Source: Thermocaproicibacter sp002410755 (lineage in GTDB: Bacteria > Bacillota > Clostridia > Oscillospirales > Acutalibacteraceae). Taken from it: 7,321 bases of DNA. The stretch covers positions 1 to 7,321 of the forward strand of contig DAITDU010000066.1 of NCBI GenBank assembly GCA_036839715.1. Direction: 5' to 3'. The position numbers and the translations under genes were made by a program. Positions 1 through 4,561 of this stretch are shown here, one piece after another. The notes below the pieces were generated by a model. That model saw nothing but the letters and a program-made list of their open reading frames with translations, was not told the DNA's origin and searched no databases. The first letter of the stretch is position 1; each line of letters opens with the position of its first letter.

Positions 1-249
1 CAGTCGCAGCGCATGAGGGAGCTTGACCAAAAAGGGATGCTCAACGGCGACGTGATCGACGGTATCATGCTCGAAGAAAAAAAGGAGGTAGACAAAGTGA
101 TTATTTCAAGTCAGGAGCTTAGCCAGTATTTTGGGAAGGAAAAGACCCCACGTGAGATGAAGAATACCATCATCAAACTGCTTGACGAGTGGAAGGAAAA
201 GCAGCCGGAGCTTGCGAAGCCGGAAAAGCAGTCCGAGCAGGAGAAATAA
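1..249 (+). CDS. parB: ParB-like partition protein, C-terminal end (partial)
   Basis: The frame is open from the first base and ends at TAA 247-249, so only the last 82 residues are present and the start lies outside the window. The tail has a helical stretch (QRMRELDQKGMLNGDVIDG), then a segment with ISSQELSQYF followed by TPREMKNTIIKLLDEW, then a charged, Lys/Glu-rich end. From memory, this resembles the C-terminus of ParB/Spo0J-family proteins encoded next to ParA in Tn1549-type ICEs, where a 'Y-F ... TP-x-x-M-x-x-x-I-x-x-L-L-x-x-W' pattern closes the protein. The DNA-binding and CTPase part of ParB is not visible, so the family call rests on the tail and on the downstream gene order. Its likely role is segregation or maintenance of the excised element. 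The stop codon forms the first bases of a 25-nt palindrome. Confidence 0.65.
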   Translation, partial: QSQRMRELDQKGMLNGDVIDGIMLEEKKEVDKVIISSQELSQYFGKEKTPREMKNTIIKLLDEWKEKQPELAKPEKQSEQEK

Positions 250-273
250 CTTCGGGTCAACTTGGCCCGAAGT
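249..273. repeat. ICE palindrome, copy 1
   Basis: Left arm ACTTCGGGTCAA, central C at 261, right arm TTGGCCCGAAGT; 11 of 12 arm pairs are Watson-Crick and one is a T/G wobble. The first base is the last A of the parB stop codon. The same element recurs at 2151-2177 and 4489-4513. The one-base centre suits a dimeric protein-binding site in DNA at least as well as an RNA hairpin. No T-tract follows, so it is not a classical terminator. Confidence 0.85.
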
Positions 274-279
274 CCGTAC

Positions 280-296
280 ACGGGGCGCTGCCCCGT
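280..296 (+). other. GC-rich hairpin after parB
   Basis: ACGGGGC (280-286) pairs with GCCCCGT (290-296) around the three-base loop GCT, giving a seven-pair stem seven bases after palindrome copy 1. No T-run follows. It could slow or protect the 3' end of the parB transcript, or be part of the larger structured block downstream. Function unknown. Confidence 0.55.
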
Positions 297-319
297 ACCC
301 CGATGCTCAAAGGATTTAT

Positions 320-444
320 TCCCCGTCGCCGCAGTTTCCGTAGCACAGCCGGTGTTTGCCGTCAAGAGTGGCGCGCCACCGCGAAGCGGCCTTGCTCTTG
401 ACGGCGGGCTCCGGCTATGCTTTCCTGCGGCCATGCGACGGGGA
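320..444. other. Nested long inverted repeat (~125 nt), possible structured RNA or single-strand DNA element
   Basis: Four helices nest inside one another. 321-329 pairs with 435-443 (nine perfect pairs, plus T320-A444). 329/330-334 pairs with 425-430. 342-352 pairs with 411-421 (ten of eleven, one C/A mismatch). 358-368 pairs with 395-405 (eleven perfect pairs), and 354-357 against 406-409 continues this helix with one G-C and three G-U pairs. The apex (369-394) holds a perfect palindrome, TGGCGCGCCA at 369-378, and a CCGC-GAA-GCGG hairpin at 379-389, so an RNA would end in a three-way junction. Reading frames crossing the block lack ribosome binding sites and recognisable protein. It lies between a partition gene and the next operon. 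A regulatory RNA leader, a single-strand replication origin or another single-strand DNA signal are all possible; none is shown. Confidence 0.6.
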
Positions 445-461
445 TATTCCCTTGAGCCGCC

Positions 462-483
462 CCCTTTCCATGAGTGGAAAGGG
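462..483 (+). other. Nine-pair hairpin upstream of the DUF7768-like gene
   Basis: CCCTTTCCA (462-470) pairs perfectly with TGGAAAGGG (475-483) around the loop TGAG. It ends 36 bases before the ribosome binding site at 520-525 and would sit in the 5' leader of the next operon if transcription starts upstream. There is no T-tract after it (GCAGGGAAAA follows), so termination is unlikely. Confidence 0.55.
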
Positions 484-538
484 CAGGGAAAAGGCTGACA
501 TATTCGGCGAGACAGAAACGGAGGTGCTTTCTATTTCT

Positions 539-904
539 ATGAAAAGACCATTGGCGTACATCACCGCCGCGTGGAGCGGCGATCAGAACGAGGACGCGAA
601 ACAGGCGGCGCGGTATTGCAGGAAGGTATACGAGGCCGGATTTTCTCCGGTCTGCCCCCTGCTTTACCTGCCCCTCATTCTCAACGACGCGATCCCGGAG
701 GAACATAAAAGCGGCATCGACATCGGGCGCGACCTTCTGCGCCGTTCCCATGTGCTGGTTGTCTGCGGGGACGGGGTGAATGAGGATATAAAGAATGACA
801 TTGCCACAGCCGGGCGGCTGAATATCACGGCGACCACACTGGGCGGCATTCTGACAGTCAAGGGACAGGGCCGTACGGAGGCCGAAAGCAATGAGCGCGA
901 TTGA
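539..904 (+). CDS. DUF7768/DUF4406-like protein, nucleoside deoxyribosyltransferase-like fold
   Basis: A 121-residue protein starting MKRPLAYITAAWSGD. The start is ATG 539, behind GGAGGT at 520-525; the 13-base gap is longer than usual, but the family N-terminus (basic residues, then the strand AYITAAW) begins here. A longer in-frame start at 356 would translate the structured block and has no ribosome binding site. Visible features: first strand AYITAAWSG (6-14), a helix with ARYCRKVYEAGF, the PVCPLLYLPL segment, a HKSGIDIGRDLLRRS helix, strand VLVVCGD, and the closing NDIATAGRLNITATTLGGIL. This alpha/beta order resembles the nucleoside 2-deoxyribosyltransferase-like superfamily, whose ICE members have no proven role that I know of. 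It overlaps ardA by 14 bases, so the two are probably translationally coupled. Confidence 0.8.
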   Translation: MKRPLAYITAAWSGDQNEDAKQAARYCRKVYEAGFSPVCPLLYLPLILNDAIPEEHKSGIDIGRDLLRRSHVLVVCGDGVNEDIKNDIATAGRLNITATTLGGILTVKGQGRTEAESNERD

Positions 905-1604
905 AGCCTTTGTCACCAACCTTGGACGCTACAATGAAGGATATTTGGACGGGGAGTTTTTGAAGCTCCCCGCCACGACCGAGGAAGTGCAGGCTCTTTT
1001 CCAGCGCATCCATGTGGACGGCGTTCAGTATGAGGAAATTTTCATCACGGATTACGAAACCGATGTTTCCGGTCTGTATGATTGTCTCTCCGAATACGCC
1101 GATTTGGACGAACTGAATTATCTCGCCGCCCTTCTGGATGATCTGGACGAGGGCGACCGGGAAAAGTTTGAAGCCGCCCTCGTCTGCGGTGACCATACAA
1201 GCAGCCTGAAAGAATTGATCAATCTCGCGCAAAACCTCGACTGCTATGAATATTACCCCGGGATTTGCGATGAGGACGATTTGGGCCGCTATATGATCGA
1301 CGAAATGGGCGCGATGGAAGTACCGGATTATCTGGAAAATTACATCGACTATGAGGCATACGGACGGGACGTTTCTTTGGAGGACGGCGGCACCTTCACC
1401 GAAAACGGTTATATTGTGGATACAGGCGACCGCTTTGTGGAGCTTTACAACGGCAGGGACGATTTGCCGGAGGAATGCAAAATTTTTTCTTACCCCGCGC
1501 CGGAAAAATCCATCCGCGACACGCTCAAACAGTATCAGCAGATGATCGACGCCGCGCCTGCCCCTACGAAAGACCGGCCCGACAAAGCAGAGGAACGGTC
1601 TTAA
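891..1604 (+). CDS. ardA: ArdA-family antirestriction protein
   Basis: A 237-residue, very acidic protein: I count 57 Asp+Glu against about 18 Lys+Arg. ArdA proteins mimic bent B-form DNA with surface carboxylates and block type I restriction enzymes, protecting a conjugative element when it enters a new host as unmodified DNA. Family signs are the N-terminal AFVTNLGRYNEGYLDGEFLK (residues 6-25), the EEIFITDYE segment (about 48-56), LSEYADLDELNYLAALL (about 66-82) and a middle part rich in LDDLDEGD. It is longer than the Tn916 Orf18 type (about 166 residues as I recall), with an extra C-terminal region ending in a Pro/Lys/Glu-rich tail. Start ATG 891 has GGAGG at 877-881, nine bases away, inside the preceding gene. 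Its TAA shares TTAA with the stop of the convergent gene. Confidence 0.9.
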   Translation: MSAIEAFVTNLGRYNEGYLDGEFLKLPATTEEVQALFQRIHVDGVQYEEIFITDYETDVSGLYDCLSEYADLDELNYLAALLDDLDEGDREKFEAALVCGDHTSSLKELINLAQNLDCYEYYPGICDEDDLGRYMIDEMGAMEVPDYLENYIDYEAYGRDVSLEDGGTFTENGYIVDTGDRFVELYNGRDDLPEECKIFSYPAPEKSIRDTLKQYQQMIDAAPAPTKDRPDKAEERS

Positions 1605-2053
1605 ACGGGAACGCAGATTTCACACAGGTGATTATCGATCATGGCAGGAATGTACCGTTCGAGGATGGGGCGGGAAACGTCAGGCTGTCGGCCTTGTGCC
1701 GATAATCGGACGAAGATTTCGCCCCATGCTTTCTGGATCGCTTCTGCGGTATGGTCAATCGTAAAAACCGCATACTTACCGCCGGGCAATTCCGCGACAT
1801 TTACATCGGTATCCGTGGTTTTAAAACTCTTCGAAACAATGATGCCGACATCATAACGGCAGTTTTCAAGTGGCGTTACTGCGGGATTATCCTGTGAAAT
1901 TCCCAAGATAACCGCTGATGCTGTGAACAGACCGTTTGCTTTCGCCCATTCCTTAAATTTTTTCATGAGAGCATAGTTACCCTCCCCGTAAGGGCCGACA
2001 CGCCGCATATATGCGATACGGCTTTTGGACATTTGTTCAATCTGATAAGTCAT
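1601..2053 (-). CDS. GyrI-like small-molecule-binding (effector-binding domain) protein
   Basis: A stand-alone 150-residue GyrI-like domain, the fold of SbmC/GyrI and of the ligand-binding half of Rob and BmrR-type regulators. Seen: SRIAYMRRVGPYGE (11-24), an FKEWAKANGL helix, the ILGISQDNP loop, ENCRYDVGIIV, then LPGGKYAVFTIDHTAEAIQ, KAWGEIF and PILERY ... NHLCEICVPV at the end. No helix-turn-helix is attached, so it should bind, sequester or process a ligand, or act on a partner, rather than bind DNA itself. Start ATG at 2053, with AGGAG (2062-2066 on the reverse strand) eight bases away. One counted 60-base row has 45% GC, lower than the backbone, and the gene runs against its neighbours, so it looks like an insertion between ardA and pcfB. 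It could tie an antibiotic or xenobiotic signal to the element; that is inference. Confidence 0.8.
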   Translation of the reverse strand: MTYQIEQMSKSRIAYMRRVGPYGEGNYALMKKFKEWAKANGLFTASAVILGISQDNPAVTPLENCRYDVGIIVSKSFKTTDTDVNVAELPGGKYAVFTIDHTAEAIQKAWGEIFVRLSAQGRQPDVSRPILERYIPAMIDNHLCEICVPV

Positions 2054-2095
2054 GTTACCACTCCTAATTCATTGGTCTATCTGAACGGTAACATG
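2051..2095 (-). promoter_or_regulatory. Inverted repeat enclosing the GyrI-like gene's start codon
   Basis: CATGTTACC (2051-2059) and GGTAACATG (2087-2095) are perfect nine-base reverse complements. In the minus-strand mRNA the downstream arm contains the ATG start codon, and the 27-base loop contains the AGGAG ribosome binding site. If transcription starts upstream of 2095, the stem would tie up the start codon. As DNA, the same repeat could be an operator. I could not find a convincing -35/-10 pair for this gene. Confidence 0.5.
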
Positions 2096-2117
2096 CTTTA
2101 AAATGTTTTTCAACCAC

Positions 2118-2129
2118 TCTTTTAAAAGA
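2118..2129. promoter_or_regulatory. TCTTTTAAAAGA palindrome in the divergent spacer
   Basis: A perfect 12-base palindrome midway between the divergent GyrI-like and pcfB-like genes, in an AT-rich stretch. Its position suggests a regulator site or promoter element serving either direction. No clear promoter hexamers could be assigned, so this is only a candidate. Confidence 0.35.
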
Positions 2130-2150
2130 TAGTTTCATCTGAATGCTTAC

Positions 2151-2177
2151 CACTTCGGGCCAACTTGGCCCGAAGTG
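2151..2177. repeat. ICE palindrome, copy 2 (perfect)
   Basis: A 27-base perfect palindrome: 13-base arms (CACTTCGGGCCAA and TTGGCCCGAAGTG) around C2164. It ends three bases before the AAAGGAGG ribosome binding site of the pcfB-like gene, so here it lies in a 5' leader or operator position, whereas copies 1 and 3 abut stop codons. It also marks the right edge of the lower-GC GyrI-like insertion. Confidence 0.9.
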
Positions 2178-2180
2178 ACG

Positions 2181-2188
2181 AAAGGAGG
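2181..2188 (+). promoter_or_regulatory. Ribosome binding site deciding the TTG start of the pcfB-like gene
   Basis: AAAGGAGG lies eight bases before TTG 2197-2199. There is no in-frame ATG near it, and the family-like N-terminus begins directly after the TTG, so the non-ATG start is well supported. Confidence 0.75.
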
Positions 2189-2196
2189 CTGATTGT

Positions 2197-2670
2197 TTGC
2201 AGGAAGATATAGAGCGTCGAACGGTTGCCGTTTCGATCAATGCGGCAAAACTCACGGGCCGAACGCTCGCAAAGGCGTTGGCGGCTGTTTTGCGGAAGAT
2301 CCAAAAGGACTATCGCAAGGCACAGACCCCGCAGGGCAAGCAGAGCGTGAAGAAGCTCATGAATCACCGCGTTTCCACCAACAGCCTCGACCTTTCCGGC
2401 GATACCAAGCTGTTTGACCGCGTGGCCCGGAAGTATAATGTCGATTATGCTTTCCACAAGACCGGGCCAAACAAATATCTGCTGTTTTTCAAGGCCGGGC
2501 AGGCCGACGCCATTACTGCGGCTTTTTCCGAATATACCAAGCTGGTGATGGGCCGAGGTAAGAGTAAACAGCCATCCATCCTCGCGCAGCTTAGAAAATT
2601 TGCGGATGTGGCGCGGTCGAAGCCGCGCGTCCACGAACGGAAACGGGAGGCGACGCGGAATGAGCGATAA
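2197..2670 (+). CDS. PcfB-family (DUF3801) conjugation protein
   Basis: A 157-residue basic protein starting at TTG. The family-like core runs from the N-terminal INAAKLTGRTLAKALAAVLR (about 14-33) through GKQSVKKLMNHRVSTNSLDL, then strand-helix segments FDRVARKYNVDYAFHK, YLLFFKAGQADAITAAFSEY and a Lys/Arg-rich tail (residues 126-157). DUF3801 proteins are named after PcfB of the enterococcal plasmid pCF10 and sit just upstream of the type IV coupling protein in Gram-positive conjugation systems, as here. The position and basic character suggest a partner of the coupling protein or relaxosome; the biochemical role is not settled to my knowledge. Its TAA lies 11 bases inside the next gene, which implies translational coupling with the virD4 membrane part. 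Confidence 0.85.
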   Translation: MQEDIERRTVAVSINAAKLTGRTLAKALAAVLRKIQKDYRKAQTPQGKQSVKKLMNHRVSTNSLDLSGDTKLFDRVARKYNVDYAFHKTGPNKYLLFFKAGQADAITAAFSEYTKLVMGRGKSKQPSILAQLRKFADVARSKPRVHERKREATRNER

Positions 2671-2926
2671 AATCCACAGATTTGTTCTGCCGAACATTCC
2701 ATACCTGTTCATTTTCTGGTGCTGCCTGAAACTCGGCACGGCGTACCGCCTAGCGGCGGGGGCCGGTTTCGGGGAAAAGCTGATCGGTATGGTGAAAACC
2801 GTCGGCCCGGCGTTTCAAACGATAGCGCCGGGCCTCATCGCGTCCGATTGGCTGATCGGTCTCGCCGGGGCCATTATCCTCCGGCTTGTGGTGTTCTACA
2901 AGATAAAAAACGCCAGAAAATTCTGA
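2660..2926 (+). CDS. VirD4/TraG coupling protein, N-terminal membrane part (cut by in-frame TGA)
   Basis: An 88-residue product from ATG 2660, with GGGAGG at 2645-2650 nine bases upstream. Two hydrophobic spans fit membrane helices: about residues 8-29 (FVLPNIPYLFIFWCCLKLG) and 59-80 (LIASDWLIGLAGAIILRLVV), followed by the positive cytosolic edge KIKNARK. VirD4-like proteins of Tn1549/CD1115-type ICEs start this way and continue without interruption into 'EYGSARWG' and the ATPase domain, about 600 residues in all as I recall. Here the frame stops at TGA 2924-2926, while the next reading frame (2933) is in the same phase. Without the TGA the two parts would give one 609-residue protein. So this is most likely the first part of a nonsense-interrupted gene; a genuinely split protein, or readthrough, is the alternative. 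Confidence 0.8.
   Translation: MSDKIHRFVLPNIPYLFIFWCCLKLGTAYRLAAGAGFGEKLIGMVKTVGPAFQTIAPGLIASDWLIGLAGAIILRLVVFYKIKNARKF
2924..2926 (+). other. In-frame TGA interrupting virD4
   Basis: The codons read AAA TTC TGA AAG GAT GTG GAA TAC GGG AGC with no phase change. A single CGA to TGA transition at an Arg codon would explain it; from memory the family has a basic residue near here. The other complete genes use TAA or TGA as ordinary stops and TGG for Trp, which gives no support for a changed genetic code. Confidence 0.75.
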
Positions 2927-2932
2927 AAGGAT

Positions 2933-4489
2933 GTGGAATACGGGAGCGCCCGATGGGGTACGCCGAAGGACATCAAGCCCTTTATCGACCCGGTTTTCAA
3001 AAACAACGTCATTCTCACCGGAACTGAATTTCTCACGATGAACACCCGCCCGAAAAATCCGGCCAACGCCCGGAACCTGAATTGTTGCATCATCGGTTCA
3101 AGCGGCTCCGGTAAAACCCGGTTCTGGCTGACCCCGCAACTGCTACAGGCCCATTCGTCCTATGTGGTGGTTGACCCGAAGGGCGGCATACTCGGACAGG
3201 TCGGCGCTTTTTTAAAGCGGCAGGGATACCGAATCAAGGTATTCAATTCCATCGATTTTTCAAAAAGTATGCACTACAATCCGCTGTCGTATATCAGGAC
3301 GGAATCGGACATTTTGAAGTTCGTGAATGCCCTGATTACCAACACCAAAGGCGACGGAAAAGAGGGCGACGAGTTCTGGACCAAGGCAGAAACCCTTTTG
3401 TACTGCGCTCTTGTGGCGTATATCGTCTTTGAAGGGCCGGAGGAAGAACGCAATATGAATACCCTTGTGGACATGATTAACAGCATGGAAGTGAAAGAGG
3501 ACGATGACAATTTCAAAAACGCCGTAGATTACATGTTCATGGGGCTGGAAAAACGTAACCCCAATCATTTCGCGGTCAGGCAATATAAGAAGTATAAACT
3601 CGCCAGCGGCAAGACAGCGAAAAGTATCCTGATTTCCTGTGGCGCGAGGTTAGCCCCCTTTGACATCCCGCAGCTTCGGGAGATCATGAGCTACGACGAA
3701 CTGGAGCTTGACCGCATAGGCGATCGGAAAACGGCGACGTTCTTCATCATCAGTGATACCGATACGACGTATAACTTCATCGTCGCACTTGCCTTTAGCC
3801 AGATGTTCAATCTTCTTTGCGAACGGGCTGACAACAAGTACGGCGGGCGCTTGCCCCATCATGTGCGGGTGCTTTGGGACGAGGCCGCGAATACGGGGCA
3901 GGTGCCGCAGCTTGAAAAGCTGGTGGCCGTCATTCGATCCCGTGAAATTTCACTGTGCCTGTTTTTACAGGCGCAGGCCCAATTAAAGGCCCTTTACAAA
4001 GACAATGCCGAGACAATTTTAGGCAATATGGATTCGGTCATTTTCTTAGGAGGCCGGGAGCACACCACTGTCAAAGAGCTTTCGGAGGCTTTGGGGAAAG
4101 AAACCATTTCCATGTATACCGAGAGCGTCACGCGGGGAATGCAGGAAAGCCACGGCCAAAATCTGCAACGGCTCGGCAAGGAGCTTATGACGATAGACGA
4201 GCTGACCACAATGGACGGCTCCAAGTGCATTTTGCAGCTTCGCGGCCTCCGTCCGTTCCTCTCGCCCAAGTACGACCTGAAAAAGCACCCGAACTACAAG
4301 TATACCGCCGAGGCCGACAAGCGCAACAACTTCGATATTTCTTCTCTGATTGACAGGCGCATGAAGGTGAAGCCGGATGAAATATACACCGTTTACGAGG
4401 TAGACGCGCCCAGAGAGGAAGCAACCGCAGGCGAGGACGAGGACATCCTCAATTACGACGATGTGGATGACCCGGATGCGTTTGCATAA
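2933..4489 (+). CDS. virD4: VirD4/TraG type IV coupling ATPase, cytosolic part
   Basis: 518 residues from GTG 2933. This is the T4SS coupling ATPase that links the relaxase-DNA complex to the transfer channel at the membrane. Walker A is GSSGSGKT at 55-62 (Lys61, Thr62). YVVVDPKGG follows (77-85). Walker B is VRVLWDE at 311-317 (Asp316, Glu317), followed by AANTGQVPQLEKLVAVIRSR, the usual VirD4 pattern, then a Gln-rich LFLQAQAQL strand. The C-terminus is acidic (EDEDILNYDDVDDPD), a tail often used for partner contact in such proteins. The start is weak: AAAGGA (2927-2932) touches the GTG, and an out-of-frame ATG at 2931 overlaps it, so efficient reinitiation is doubtful. The next in-frame ATG (3038) would remove 35 residues but keep Walker A. 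Without the upstream membrane helices the protein may not anchor properly. Confidence 0.9.
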   Translation: MEYGSARWGTPKDIKPFIDPVFKNNVILTGTEFLTMNTRPKNPANARNLNCCIIGSSGSGKTRFWLTPQLLQAHSSYVVVDPKGGILGQVGAFLKRQGYRIKVFNSIDFSKSMHYNPLSYIRTESDILKFVNALITNTKGDGKEGDEFWTKAETLLYCALVAYIVFEGPEEERNMNTLVDMINSMEVKEDDDNFKNAVDYMFMGLEKRNPNHFAVRQYKKYKLASGKTAKSILISCGARLAPFDIPQLREIMSYDELELDRIGDRKTATFFIISDTDTTYNFIVALAFSQMFNLLCERADNKYGGRLPHHVRVLWDEAANTGQVPQLEKLVAVIRSREISLCLFLQAQAQLKALYKDNAETILGNMDSVIFLGGREHTTVKELSEALGKETISMYTESVTRGMQESHGQNLQRLGKELMTIDELTTMDGSKCILQLRGLRPFLSPKYDLKKHPNYKYTAEADKRNNFDISSLIDRRMKVKPDEIYTVYEVDAPREEATAGEDEDILNYDDVDDPDAFA

Positions 4490-4513
4490 CTTCGGGCCGA
4501 GTTGGCCCGATGG
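4489..4513. repeat. ICE palindrome, copy 3 (degenerate right end)
   Basis: Left arm ACTTCGGGCCGA, centre G4501, right arm TTGGCCCGATGG. The inner nine pairs hold (one G/T wobble) and the outer ones are lost to changes at 4511-4513. As in copy 1, the element starts in the last base of a TAA stop codon, here that of virD4, giving the same TAACTTCGGG junction. Confidence 0.8.
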
Positions 4514-4520
4514 AACAAAT

Positions 4521-4546
4521 AATCCCCCGCAAAGCAGCGGGGGATT
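4521..4546 (-). terminator. Intrinsic terminator for the PHP/ATPase gene
   Basis: AATCCCCCGC (4521-4530) pairs perfectly with GCGGGGGATT (4537-4546) around AAAGCA. In the minus direction the stem is followed by the T-rich ATTTGTT, and it lies 15 bases past the TAA at 4562-4564. In the plus direction GACTCATAACC follows, so it would work poorly as a terminator for virD4. Confidence 0.7.
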
Positions 4547-4561
4547 GACTCATAACCACAA

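Noticed and set aside
249..273. Palindromes as intrinsic terminators
   Set aside because: No T-tract follows any copy, the arms meet at one base, and copy 2 lies upstream of a gene rather than after one.
356..538. In-frame N-terminal extension of the DUF7768-like gene from ATG 356
   Set aside because: It would translate the structured repeat block, has no ribosome binding site, and the family N-terminus starts at ATG 539.
362..919. Long minus-strand open frame opposite the structured block and DUF7768-like gene
   Set aside because: No ribosome binding site, no recognisable motif, and it mirrors the coding frame of the plus-strand gene.
2600..2659. Upstream ATG 2600 as start for the virD4 membrane part
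   Set aside because: It would add 20 basic residues overlapping the pcfB-like tail; ATG 2660 has GGGAGG at proper spacing and starts the expected MSDKI sequence.
2122..2739. Minus-strand open frame across the pcfB-like gene
   Set aside because: Shadow of a GC-rich coding gene; the plus-strand product has family features, a strong ribosome binding site and fits the operon.
2924..2926. TGA read as an amino acid through a variant genetic code
   Set aside because: Other genes end at TGA or TAA in the normal way and use TGG for Trp; one internal TGA is better explained by a mutation or error.
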